The notes below the pieces were generated by a model. It was not told where the DNA came from, did no database searches, and was given only the letters and a program-made list of their open reading frames with translations. A program made the translations under genes and the position numbers. This document shows positions 1 to 6,900 of a stretch of DNA of 15,772 nt, piece after piece. The DNA comes from Donghicola sp041224595 (GTDB lineage Bacteria > Pseudomonadota > Alphaproteobacteria > Rhodobacterales > Rhodobacteraceae), in NCBI RefSeq assembly GCF_041224595.1, contig NZ_JBGFGN010000059.1, forward strand, positions 1 to 15,772, written 5' to 3'. Each line of letters opens with the position of its first letter. Position 1 is the first letter of the stretch.

Positions 1-130
1 GAACGTCTTGGAAAGATCACAAAGCAGGGGGATCGCTACATACGCAAATTGCTGGTCGTGGGCATGACGTCTCGCGCTGTGATGGCGAAACGTTCCCCGC
101 AGAAAGTCGATCTCTGGACAGCCAAGATGG
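1..130 (+). pseudogene. IS110-family transposase, C-terminal fragment
   Basis: Frame 1 is open from the first base and encodes a stretch typical of the C-terminal (transposase_20) part of IS110/IS1111 transposases: LGKITKQGDRYIRKLLVVG, followed by an AKR-P-KVDLW segment. In intact members an ALANK/MANKTARI-type motif follows closely. Here similarity stops around codons 42-44 (WTAKM), and the sequence turns into the antisense of a PepSY protein gene. The 5' part lies outside the window and the 3' end is missing, so this is either a partly deleted element or one joined to its neighbour by rearrangement. The family call rests on remembered motifs. The exact junction (about 125-150) cannot be fixed without an intact copy. 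Confidence 0.7.
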
Positions 131-792
131 TTACCGACAAGGAAGCCGGATACCCAGACGCCGCCCACGACGTGAAGCTCCTTGAAGAAGCTCCGCCCCT
201 TCTTGGACAGATCGGGCAGCAGAGCATGGCCGAGGCGACGCTCCCGCGGCCACCACATGTAGATTCCCGTCGCGATCAGCAGCAGCGTAAGCGAGGCCGC
301 AGCCTCGATCAGCCGGTCGCCGGTGTCGCCGATCAACAGCGTCCCGTGAATGTCATTGGCCCATGCATAGAGCGTCCCGGTCTTGGAATTCACCTGCGTG
401 ACCTCGCCGGTATAGGGATCGACGGCGACGGATTTGGCGGGAATGTCCCAAGGCTTCATCCCCGGCAGGGCATCGGCAGGGTTGCGGATGACGAAGTAAG
501 CCGGGCGGTCGGCGGCTTCGGGTGAGGTGTACTGGATCAGCTGGCCGGGCACGACCTCCAGCGCGGCATTGGCCTGAGTCGACGGTGGCAGAGGCGTGCC
601 GGTGGCAGTGACGCGAGGTGCGCCGCCGAGCTGGTTCGATAGCCCGTTGTCGAGCAGCATGATGAAGCCGGTGATAGTCAGCATCAGCAGAAAGGGGATC
701 ACGAAGATCCCGGCGTAAAAGTGCCAGCGCCAGGCGGCAAAGTAGAAGGCCCGATCGCGTTTCTGCGTATCGGCCATGGTTGTTGTGGTCAT
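130..792 (-). pseudogene. PepSY-associated TM protein, 3'-truncated by IS110 remnant
   Basis: Reading leftward from ATG 792 (weak AAGGA upstream), the product begins MTTTTMADTQKRDRAFYFAAW and has a first membrane segment (about residues 22-45, AGIFVIPFLLMLTITGFIMLL). A PepSY-like periplasmic region with AKSVAVDPYTGEV follows, then HGTLLIGDTGDRLIE, a second membrane segment ending in GIYMWWPR, and the conserved KELHVVGGVWVS that begins the next helix. At that point the sequence becomes antisense of the IS110 fragment. Relatives run to roughly 400-500 residues; about 220 remain. The family often accompanies TonB-dependent metal or siderophore uptake and may reduce or handle metals at the inner membrane. 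It is the last gene of the mbnP-mbnH-PCuAC-DUF2946 series, 38 bp after its neighbour. The frame stays open to the window edge, so a fusion protein is possible. Confidence 0.8.
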
Positions 793-830
793 AATAAAGT
801 GTCCTTGTCTGAGAATGTATTGCGAAGCGG

Positions 831-1199
831 TCAGACAGGAACAGGGGGCGCTCGCGGCGTGGCTGCGCGATGCGGCGGGGTGCGGGCACTGACTTGGTGG
901 CGTTGGGGCCAAGGGCAGACCATGTGGGCCGCACCTTCAGTTCGCGTCAAAGCCAGCGTAGGCACTAAGGTCGGGACGATGCCGGACAGCACACAAGCGG
1001 CGGCGGCGTCTTCGGAACCGGTGTCAGGGACTTGATTTCCCGAGGGATCAAGCAAAATCTCCTGCGGGCCCTCTGCTGTGCAGAGGACGAGGATCATGCC
1101 GTCGGGGCCGGATGCGCGCATGAAGCCGTTCGGAACGCTCATCGTTGCGAGCAGCGCCAGAAGAAGCAGCGCGCGTAGTATCAGCCCCCAGATAGTCAT
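831..1199 (-). CDS. DUF2946-like small exported protein
   Basis: 122 residues from ATG 1199, 16 bp after the PCu(A)C stop. The N-terminus is a hydrophobic signal or anchor (GLILRALLLLALLATMSV). It is followed by a pattern I associate with DUF2946: LCTAEGPQEILLD, an alanine-rich CVLSG segment, a CPWP segment, and a Pro/Arg-rich tail ending PRAPPVPV. Three cysteines (in LCTAEG, AACVLSG and MVCPWP) are the obvious candidate metal ligands. The function of DUF2946 is not established; members sit next to copper or TonB-linked genes. Position inside the copper operon suggests a periplasmic copper role (inference). The ribosome site is weak, so coupling to the upstream gene is likely. A second protein with the same general layout lies at 3741-4103. 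Confidence 0.7.
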   Translation of the reverse strand: MTIWGLILRALLLLALLATMSVPNGFMRASGPDGMILVLCTAEGPQEILLDPSGNQVPDTGSEDAAAACVLSGIVPTLVPTLALTRTEGAAHMVCPWPQRHQVSARTPPHRAATPRAPPVPV

Positions 1200-1215
1200 A
1201 GGTCAACTCACGGGG

Positions 1216-1698
1216 TCAGTGACCTGAATGGTCCATGCTGCCGTGGTCCATCGTCGAATGATCGACGCCCCCAGCAGGATCGACCATGAACTCGACCGAT
1301 ACTTCACCCGCGTTGCGGAAAATTAGCGTGGCCGGGATCATGTCGCCTTCCTTCGCCTCTCCGGTCAGGCCCATAAACATGAAGTGCATTCCGTTTGGTT
1401 CGAGGTTCACCGTATCTCCCGGTGCTATCACCAGTTCGGTCAGCGGGCGCATCTTGGCGATGCCGTCCTCGTGGAGCGTGGTGTGAAGGGTCGAGGATTG
1501 AGCGAAGGGCGTGCGCACGCCGATCAGCGCCTCTGGCGTCTCGCCCTCGTTCGAGATGGTGATGTAGCCCGCCGCCGAAGTTGCCGTCACTGGCGGCTGC
1601 GGGATCGAGGGGTGAATGATATGCAGGTCGCCCGACATCTTGTCATGGGCGAAGGCAGATGATGCCAGCAGCATCAAGGCAACAAGGGCACGTTTCAT
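1216..1698 (-). CDS. PCu(A)C-type periplasmic copper chaperone
   Basis: 160 residues starting MKRALVALMLLASSAFA, a clear signal peptide; predicted cleavage leaves His at or near the mature N-terminus (AHDKM). The body matches DUF461/PCu(A)C: AGYITISNEG, then the copper site built from a His (STLH or TLHED), Met in AKMRPL, and the H-x-M of MHFMFMGL about 20 residues later. The C-terminal tail DHSTMDHGSMDHSGH adds a Met/His copper-binding region. In the family these proteins carry Cu(I) in the periplasm and deliver it to the CuA or CuB centre of cytochrome oxidase. Ribosome site AAGGA lies about 7 bases before the ATG. It starts 18 bp after mbnH, so co-transcription with mbnP and mbnH is expected. 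Confidence 0.92.
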   Translation of the reverse strand: MKRALVALMLLASSAFAHDKMSGDLHIIHPSIPQPPVTATSAAGYITISNEGETPEALIGVRTPFAQSSTLHTTLHEDGIAKMRPLTELVIAPGDTVNLEPNGMHFMFMGLTGEAKEGDMIPATLIFRNAGEVSVEFMVDPAGGVDHSTMDHGSMDHSGH

Positions 1699-1716
1699 GA
1701 CAAATCCTTTCAGGGG

Positions 1717-2841
1717 TCAGGGCATAGCCCGCGTGATGCGGGCGGGATGGTCTTCAGGCCACGGGTCAGCGTGGTCCGAGTTTGTGACAAAGCTCTCGTC
1801 GGTGAGGCTTTCGAGGAAGGCGATGATGTCGGTAATCTCTTGATCCGAGGCGGTGAAGCCCACGATCATCCCGTCCTGATTGGCGTGGCCTTCGCGCCCG
1901 CCCTTGGCGTAATGCGCCAGCACGCCGCGCAGGTCGGGGATGGACCCGTCGTGCATGTAGGGCCCTGTCACGGCCACGTTGCGCAGCGACGGCGTGCGGA
2001 ACAGCCCCGCATCACTCGGCGCGCCGGTGATCTCGATCCGCCCCGGAGCGCTTTGAGGGTAGTCGGCATACAGCCCGGTGTTGTGAAAGCCGGTCTCCAC
2101 CCACGGGCTGCCCTCGCGCTGGAAATTGTCGGTGAACAGCACACCTTGGTGACAGTGGTAACATTCGAACCGATGGTCGAAGAACAGCTGCTCGCCACGC
2201 TGCGCCGAACCTGACAGCGCAGTCAGATCGCCACCGTACTTGAACCTGTCATAGGGGCTGTCAAAGGACATGAGGCTGCGCTGAAAGGCTGCCAGCGCGC
2301 GGGTGACGGTGAACAGGTCGGGCGCAGGCCGGTCCGGGAACGCCTCTGCGAAAGCCGTGCCGTAATACGGATCGGACGCCAGATCTGCAAAGATCCGGTC
2401 CTCTTGACCGGTCGCGCCCATCTCGTCCGGGGCTTCGCCGAACAGCGGCACCAGCGCCTGAAACTCGAGCGAGGTCATATGCGGGTTCGCCCAGGCATTC
2501 ACCGGCAGGTAGGCGACATTTGCCAGCGAAGGCGCGTTCAGATTGCCTGTCGTGCCATGGATGCCCACCGACGTCTCGCGCCCGTCAGTGAAGGCACGCG
2601 CCGGGTCATGGCAGGAGGCACAGGCCACACTGCCATCTCCCGACAGGCGGGCGTCGTAAAACAGGTGCCGGCCAAGATCGACCTTGGCGGCGCTCATCGG
2701 ATTGTCCTGCGGCACGGGCGGGCGTGGCATCCAGTCGGGCAGCGGCCAGTCATAGCCGCCGCCTTCGGAGGTGTCGAAAGCAAAAGCTGCCCCCGACACG
2801 AGAACTGCCAAGACCGCCACGCCAAGCGTGACGGGCCGCAT
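1717..2841 (-). CDS. mbnH: MbnH-like di-heme c-type enzyme
   Basis: 374 residues, a cytochrome c peroxidase/MauG-type protein with an export signal (GVAVLAVLVSGAAFA). Two heme c sites are visible: CASCH at 74-78 and CYHCH at 227-231. Family landmarks include NAPSLANVAY near 102, LFFDHRFECYHCH, a FRTPSLRNVAVTGPYMHDG segment around 290, and ITDIIAFLESL near the C-terminus. MbnH enzymes reach a bis-Fe(IV) state and oxidise a tryptophan of the partner MbnP to kynurenine, creating a copper site. The mbnP stop and this ATG overlap by one base (TGATG), the usual partner arrangement. Without that neighbour it would be called a generic di-heme peroxidase. Length and both heme motifs look intact. Confidence 0.88.
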   Translation of the reverse strand: MRPVTLGVAVLAVLVSGAAFAFDTSEGGGYDWPLPDWMPRPPVPQDNPMSAAKVDLGRHLFYDARLSGDGSVACASCHDPARAFTDGRETSVGIHGTTGNLNAPSLANVAYLPVNAWANPHMTSLEFQALVPLFGEAPDEMGATGQEDRIFADLASDPYYGTAFAEAFPDRPAPDLFTVTRALAAFQRSLMSFDSPYDRFKYGGDLTALSGSAQRGEQLFFDHRFECYHCHQGVLFTDNFQREGSPWVETGFHNTGLYADYPQSAPGRIEITGAPSDAGLFRTPSLRNVAVTGPYMHDGSIPDLRGVLAHYAKGGREGHANQDGMIVGFTASDQEITDIIAFLESLTDESFVTNSDHADPWPEDHPARITRAMP

Positions 2842-3680
2842 CAGCGCACCGCGATCAGCTGCTGCTCACCGGCGGCGAAATCGTTGAACGATAGGCCCAG
2901 CTTCGGCAGCACCGTGTTGCAGTCGGGATCGTTCGGAAAGGACATGCAGCCGGGCGACGTCTCGGGCGTATTGGCGCGCAGGTCGACCTCTGCCACCACC
3001 GGCGCCGGGTCGATCACCAGAACCTGCGTGGCCGAGTCGAACCCGTCGAAGGTGACCTCCATCAGGTTGGCGTTCTTGCAAGGCGCGGCAGGCGCGTCCG
3101 TCTTGCCGTCCGAGGGACACATGGTGGAGCCGAGGTGCAGGAACCAGCCCTTGGGGCCATCGGCGTTGCGGTCGGTGGGCACCATGTCGATGCGCACGAA
3201 CTTGTAGCCACCGCGCCAGTTCCAGAACATCGACGTCAGGTTGAGCGGCGTGGGCGCCACGGTGGGATCGCCGTGATTCATCTCGAAGGGCACGCCGACC
3301 TTGAAGGAGACGCCGGTGTAGTCGCCCTCCGGTACGGTGCCAGTCAGCGCTGTGTTCACGGCGGCGGTGCCATTGGCGCAAGCCGCGCTGCCGTCTTCGA
3401 AATCCAGAAGCGCCGTGCCGTCGTGCTGAAAGGCGGTCTCGGTCAGGGTCACCGGCACGCGGCTGCCGTCAGTGGCGATCATCGCCACGTCGCTGGCATA
3501 GAGCCGGAAATCGGTGCCGTTCACTTCGGCGTTAGACGTACCCAAGCCGTTGAATGTCGCGTCACAGGCGAAGGGCTGGCCACCAATTTCGGCGGCGAAG
3601 TTGATAGTGACAGGCTGTTCGGCAAGCACTGCGGTCACGGGAAGCAGGGCGGCAAGCGCCGCAGAATAAGCGAGTTTCAT
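2841..3680 (-). CDS. mbnP: MbnP family copper-binding protein
   Basis: 279 residues from ATG 3680, chosen over an upstream in-frame start because GGAG lies 6-7 bases before it and the protein then begins with a signal peptide (MKLAYSAALAALLPVTAVLA). Recognisable MbnP features are VPFEMNHGDP (131-139), LNLTSMFWNWRGGYKFVRID (146-165), FLHLGSTMC (180-188), and cysteines at 39, 101 and 188 plus a C-terminal pair. The Trp pair W153/W155 lies in the segment where MbnH makes kynurenine, and H136 and H182 are plausible copper ligands (inference from the family). The protein is periplasmic. It is followed directly by mbnH. A short terminator-like hairpin precedes it, so it probably has its own promoter, which I could not identify. 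Confidence 0.88.
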   Translation of the reverse strand: MKLAYSAALAALLPVTAVLAEQPVTINFAAEIGGQPFACDATFNGLGTSNAEVNGTDFRLYASDVAMIATDGSRVPVTLTETAFQHDGTALLDFEDGSAACANGTAAVNTALTGTVPEGDYTGVSFKVGVPFEMNHGDPTVAPTPLNLTSMFWNWRGGYKFVRIDMVPTDRNADGPKGWFLHLGSTMCPSDGKTDAPAAPCKNANLMEVTFDGFDSATQVLVIDPAPVVAEVDLRANTPETSPGCMSFPNDPDCNTVLPKLGLSFNDFAAGEQQLIAVR

Positions 3681-3698
3681 AGAGGTCTCCAATGTCTG

Positions 3699-3718
3699 AA
3701 AAATCGGCCAGAGGCCGA
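3699..3718 (-). terminator. Short intrinsic terminator ahead of mbnP
   Basis: On the minus strand TCGGCC-TCT-GGCCGA forms a 6-bp stem with a 3-base loop, followed at once by five T residues. It lies between the stop of the upstream small gene (3741) and the mbnP start (3680). It could end the sigma/anti-sigma/small-gene transcript or act as a weak attenuator for read-through into mbnP. Confidence 0.5.
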
Positions 3719-3740
3719 GGTTCACGAAAGGTGAAGGGTG

Positions 3741-4103
3741 TCAGACAGTCGGAGGGGCACGGGCCGTGCGTGTGGTTTGGCTCCGCAGGCCATGCAGAAC
3801 AGGCGGTGTAATGGTCCAGTCTGCCGCATCGAGCGACAGTTCCGCCAGAATGACCGCCACGGCAGGTTGCGGCAGGTCCATGGATGCCTGCAGGCGGCAA
3901 GCTTCACAGCCGGTCAGAGCGCCATCCTCGCCCACGTTGCCACAGATCTCAGACAGATCCAGCCCGTAGGTGGCGGCAAAGATGCGCACGGCCTGATCCT
4001 CGGGCGTGGCGAAGCGATGCGCAAAGCCCGACGTGGCCAAGGCCACGACCAGCAGCACGCTCAACGTGCGCAAGTGGGTTATCCGCATCAGGACTCGCAT
4101 CAT
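3741..4103 (-). CDS. DUF2946-like small exported protein, second copy
   Basis: About 120 residues if started at ATG 4103 (ATG 4100 and 4088 are equally possible; none has a clear ribosome site). A longer TTG-started frame to 4175 adds an unlikely Cys-rich leader. The N-terminus is a signal peptide (LRTLSVLLVVALATSGFA) whose predicted cleavage leaves HRFATPEDQA. Downstream come LSEICGNVG and a GCEACRL cysteine cluster, then a tail ending RTARAPPTV. The C-x-x-C pattern and the RAPP tail resemble DUF2946 and the protein at 831-1199. Role unknown; a periplasmic copper-associated protein is inferred from location. It begins 84 bp after the anti-sigma gene and may be on the same transcript. Confidence 0.6.
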   Translation of the reverse strand: MMRVLMRITHLRTLSVLLVVALATSGFAHRFATPEDQAVRIFAATYGLDLSEICGNVGEDGALTGCEACRLQASMDLPQPAVAVILAELSLDAADWTITPPVLHGLRSQTTRTARAPPTV

Positions 4104-4187
4104 CGTCACTGGATAGCAGGCCGCCGCAAATGCGCAAGTCACCAGAGGGTCGCAGCCGCACGCTTTTCGCCGCAAAGCTGTGCGCCG

Positions 4188-4910
4188 TCAGATCAGCGGC
4201 TCCTTGGCAAACCCTTTGCCGAGGATCGGACCGGTGGGCAGGTTGGTCGGCGATCCGCCTGCCGGTTCCGACGTGATCTCATAAAGCTGTTGCGCATTGG
4301 GCGAAGGCAGCCCGTCGATGGTCAGCGTGCGCGAGCGCCCGGTGTCGAGCAGCCCGAGCGACACGGGCGGGCCGTCGTCCTCTGGCTTGGTCCAGACCTG
4401 CATGACCTGATCCTGCGGCACGTTTTGCGTCTCCAGAAGCGTGACGCGGGTCGTGTTGTCGGGCATCCCTTCGACCAATGCGATGGCCTCGCCCCGGTCG
4501 TTCAGCAGCACGGCCACCACCGCCTGTTCCTGCGGCAACACAAAGGACCACGCCAGCACCACCGCCATGACCAGCGCCGCCGCGATGCCTCCCAGCGCCG
4601 AGACACGCCACCGCGCGGCCTGCGCGCGCACGGCCCGCAGGTCGATCACATCGGTCCCGGCCGTGGCATCGGGCGTATCCACATCGCTCTGGCCGTTCAG
4701 TTGCGCGTCGACCCGATCCCAGAAGCCGTCAGGCAACGCCATGTCGTCCGCCGTCTGATCCAGCGGCGCGAATTTCTGCCGCGCAAAATCCAGCCGGGCC
4801 GCGATCACGGGATCGCTGGCGGCCATAGCCTCCAGACGTGCGATATCGTCATCCTCGGCAAGGCCGAGCACACATTCATCAATCAGGATGTCGAGCGGCC
4901 GATCGGTCAC
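4188..4910 (-). CDS. RskA-type anti-sigma factor
   Basis: 240 residues starting at GTG 4910, which overlaps the sigma-factor stop as GTGA; the longer upstream extension would be antisense-like and is rejected. The N-terminal 70 residues (DILIDECVLGLAEDDDIARL) are the sigma-binding part and lack the HxxxCxxC zinc anti-sigma motif. One membrane helix follows at about 127-150 (ALGGIAAALVMAVVLAWSFV), then a periplasmic RskA_C-type domain with VMQVWTKPEDDGPPVSLGLL and a glycine-rich end. The family holds its ECF sigma factor at the membrane until released by proteolysis. Overlap with the sigma gene points to translational coupling and fixed stoichiometry. The inducing signal is not visible in the sequence; neighbouring copper genes make metal or redox stress a reasonable guess. 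Confidence 0.9.
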   Translation of the reverse strand: MTDRPLDILIDECVLGLAEDDDIARLEAMAASDPVIAARLDFARQKFAPLDQTADDMALPDGFWDRVDAQLNGQSDVDTPDATAGTDVIDLRAVRAQAARWRVSALGGIAAALVMAVVLAWSFVLPQEQAVVAVLLNDRGEAIALVEGMPDNTTRVTLLETQNVPQDQVMQVWTKPEDDGPPVSLGLLDTGRSRTLTIDGLPSPNAQQLYEITSEPAGGSPTNLPTGPILGKGFAKEPLI

Positions 4911-5437
4911 GACAGGCACTCCCTCAGTTTGCTCAATCCCCGCCGTACCCAAGATTTCACCGAGCCGAGCGGGGCTTTCATACGGCCTGCAATCTCGCCG
5001 TGGCTGTGGCCCAGCACGTAGGACGACAGGATCGCGCGGCGTGTGCAATCATCCAACCCTTCGAGACAGCGCTTCAGGTCCGACGCCGTATCCAGCCGGT
5101 CCCACGCCGTTTCGAGCACACCGCTTTCCAGCGACTCTTCAATCGTCTCCGGCGCGGTCGGCGTTTCGCGGGCCTCGTTGCGCAGCATGGTCAGGCAGCG
5201 ATTGCGCAGGATGGTATAGACCCAGCCGCTGGCGCTGCCCCGGTCGGGATCGTACTGAGCGGCGCGCCGCCAAACCAGAACCATGGCGTCCTGTACGGCG
5301 TCTTCGGCAAGGTCTCTGCGGCGCAGCATCCGCGTCGCCACGCCCAGCATCCGTCCGCCTTCGGCATCCATCAGCCGCTTTAGCGCGGCCCGGTCACCAT
5401 TGGCACAGGCCCTTATCATTTGCGCGTGGTCCGTCAC
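4907..5437 (-). CDS. ECF sigma-70 family RNA polymerase sigma factor
   Basis: 176 residues if started at GTG 5437, preceded by GGGGTGAGG with 6-base spacing; GTG 5449 would add four residues but has no spaced ribosome site. Region 2 is clear: AEDAVQDAMVLVWRRAAQYD and GSASGWVYTILRNRCL. Region 4 follows the linker: LDDCTRRAILSSYVLGHSHG, then EIAGRMKAPLGSVKSWVRRG, the helix-turn-helix that reads the -35 element. Regions 1 and 3 are absent, as expected for ECF factors. With the overlapping RskA-type gene it fits the SigK-like ECF class. Its targets probably include its own operon and the DUF4394 gene upstream (inference). Confidence 0.92.
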   Translation of the reverse strand: MTDHAQMIRACANGDRAALKRLMDAEGGRMLGVATRMLRRRDLAEDAVQDAMVLVWRRAAQYDPDRGSASGWVYTILRNRCLTMLRNEARETPTAPETIEESLESGVLETAWDRLDTASDLKRCLEGLDDCTRRAILSSYVLGHSHGEIAGRMKAPLGSVKSWVRRGLSKLRECLS

Positions 5438-5502
5438 CGGCTGCCTCACCCCTTGCTCACGATCCTGTCCGCCTGCGCGCCAGAACCGTTTTCCCTGCTG
5501 TA

Positions 5503-5531
5503 GGGCTATGGGTTGAGGGGTCGCCTGTCAA
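5503..5531 (-). promoter_or_regulatory. Possible vegetative promoter for the sigma gene
   Basis: A perfect TTGACA lies on the minus strand (5531-5526), followed after 17 bases by TAGCCC, a poor -10 match. The distance to the sigma start is about 65 bases. The -35 is good and the -10 weak, so this is only a candidate. Confidence 0.25.
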
Positions 5532-5587
5532 TTCTCGGTCGAGGCAGTCCGCGACATCCACGTCCCCCCGCCGGCGGAGACGGACGC

Positions 5588-5614
5588 CCGGCGCGGCGCA
5601 AGACGCCGCGCCGG
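5588..5614. terminator. GC-rich hairpin 3' of the DUF4394 gene
   Basis: A perfect 11-bp inverted repeat, CCGGCGCGGCG and CGCCGCGCCGG, with a 5-base loop (CAAGA). It lies 22 bp beyond the stop of the minus-strand DUF4394 gene. No T tract follows on either strand, so it is either a non-canonical terminator or a 3' mRNA-stabilising hairpin. The rest of 5438-5635 between the sigma and DUF4394 genes holds nothing else I recognise. Confidence 0.5.
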
Positions 5615-5635
5615 ACATGTCTTGTCTGCGAGAGG

Positions 5636-6445
5636 TTACTCGGCGGTCATGAAGGTGATGTCACGCAGGGTTGCGCCATCCGCGCCGGAGATGTCCCAGC
5701 TTTCGGTGATCGAACCATCCTCCAGCGAAACGGTGTGCAGTTTGTCCATCGCCACCAGCCATGCGGTGTTGGTGCCCTCGGCATCGGTCGCAATATCAAA
5801 GGCATAGCTGTCCGAGCCGTCGATGCCCAGTTTGCCGATCGCGCCCAGCGTGCCATCGTTCGGCGAGGTCTGCTGGATCAGCGCGACGATGGTGCTGTCG
5901 ATGTCATACATCGCAGTCGAGTCCGGCTGACCGTAGGAGTTGATGTAGGCGGCGGCCACAATCGCAGGGGCTTCGCCTGCGTGCATATCCTGCTCTTCAA
6001 ACGCGAGCGAGCCATCGACCGTCACCGCACCGCTCTCGATATCCACGCGGTGGTTGGTGGTGCCGGACATGAAGCGCAGCTTGTTCGCCATCGGGTTGAA
6101 GTCAACAATCACCGGCGCACCGCCTTCGATCGGCAGTTCGGTGTCCATGGTGGAAATAACGGTGGCCGCGCCTGTCATCGGGTCGATCTCGACGATCTCG
6201 AAGGCGTCGGTGACGCCGATCAGCTGGCCGGTGGCAGGGCGCAGGTCGATGCCGAGCAGCTTGTCCACGCCGGTGACTTCCATTGATGCGGTGACGGCGG
6301 CGGTGCTCGCGTCGATCTGGTGCAGCATCTTGTCGCCGGACAGGCCGATGGCCATCATGCCCGCCATCTCGTCGGAATGGGCTTCGGCGTAAGCGCCGGT
6401 TGCGGTCACGAGGGTGGCGAGGGTCAGAGCGGTCATCGTCTTCAT
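5636..6445 (-). CDS. DUF4394 domain exported protein
   Basis: 269 residues from ATG 6445, chosen because AAGGA lies upstream and the protein then starts with a signal peptide (MKTMTALTLATLVTATGAYA); the longer frame to 6592 has no such support. The mature part matches DUF4394, a repeat-rich, probably beta-propeller-like domain: MMAIGLSGDKMLHQID, DKLLGIDLRPATGQLIGVTD, VDFNPMANKLRFMS, AAAYINSYG, and a C-terminal GKLGIDGSDSYAFDIATD segment. The biochemical function is unknown. In many genomes such proteins are encoded beside ECF sigma/anti-sigma pairs, as here, and may be secreted effectors or sensors of that system (inference). Convergence and spacing place it on its own transcript. Confidence 0.88.
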   Translation of the reverse strand: MKTMTALTLATLVTATGAYAEAHSDEMAGMMAIGLSGDKMLHQIDASTAAVTASMEVTGVDKLLGIDLRPATGQLIGVTDAFEIVEIDPMTGAATVISTMDTELPIEGGAPVIVDFNPMANKLRFMSGTTNHRVDIESGAVTVDGSLAFEEQDMHAGEAPAIVAAAYINSYGQPDSTAMYDIDSTIVALIQQTSPNDGTLGAIGKLGIDGSDSYAFDIATDAEGTNTAWLVAMDKLHTVSLEDGSITESWDISGADGATLRDITFMTAE

Positions 6446-6900
6446 AACAGTGTCCTTTCGGGACGCTTGGCTGCAGTTCCTCCGCAGCCTTCTACCCTCA
6501 TGACTCGCGGGTTTGCCTGTTTGGATGCATGCCACCCGAAATTTTTTAGTTCTTTCCCAAAGAGTGTTTGGCATAGGTGCCTGCCGGGACAAGACAACAA
6601 GAAACGGCAGCAGTTGATGGTCCGCTCCTTTGCGCAGTGCAGCTATTTCGAACCAGTCGTTCGTCGTTCATTCAGCATCTGTCACAGGACCAGCGCCCCT
6701 TTGCTGCCAGAGCGCGATGGCAAGCGTCGGCTGCTACCATTGATGCATCAACGCTTTCAACAGGTTGTGACACCAAGTAAATTGACCCGATAAATCTGCG
6801 CTCTTTGGCTGTGGCAGCCTACGTGGCGCGGGGACTGGATATGCGACAGCTTGTGTTTTGCAGCGGCAGAACTACAGTTCGAGAGAACGAAAGGATGCTC
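6446..6900. other. Divergent intergenic region between the copper/sigma block and the metal ABC operon
   Basis: 455 bases without a credible gene. It holds the leader of the DUF4394 gene (minus) and of the ABC operon (plus). Short frames here show no start signal or recognisable protein. A 12-bp palindrome lies at 6740-6751. A possible sigma-70-like pair, TTGTGA (6765-6770) and GATAAA (6789-6794) with 18-base spacing, could drive the operon at 6901, but the match is weak. No Zur-like AT-rich palindrome of the kind seen at 11479 is present. Confidence 0.6.
6740..6751. promoter_or_regulatory. 12-bp perfect palindrome, possible operator
   Basis: TTGATGCATCAA is a perfect inverted repeat located 150 bases before the first gene of the ABC operon and 14 bases before a possible -35 element. 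The half-sites TTGAT and ATCAA resemble FNR/CRP-family half-sites but are separated by 2 rather than 4 bases, so that assignment does not hold. It is a candidate site for some dimeric regulator. Confidence 0.25.

Noticed and set aside
353..934. 193-residue minus-strand open frame covering the PepSY start region
   Set aside because: It is Arg/Pro/His-rich shadow sequence in another frame; the PepSY frame from 792 has the membrane helices and family motifs.
2404..3207. 267-residue plus-strand open frame opposite mbnH and mbnP
   Set aside because: No family motif or ribosome site, and it lies antisense to two well-supported genes.
3738..5021. 427-residue plus-strand open frame
   Set aside because: Rich in Arg, His and Gln and antisense to the anti-sigma and small-gene frames, which have clear motifs; typical of high-GC shadow frames.
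6740..6751. FNR/Anr box reading of TTGATGCATCAA
   Set aside because: The FNR-type site needs four bases between TTGAT and ATCAA; only two are present.
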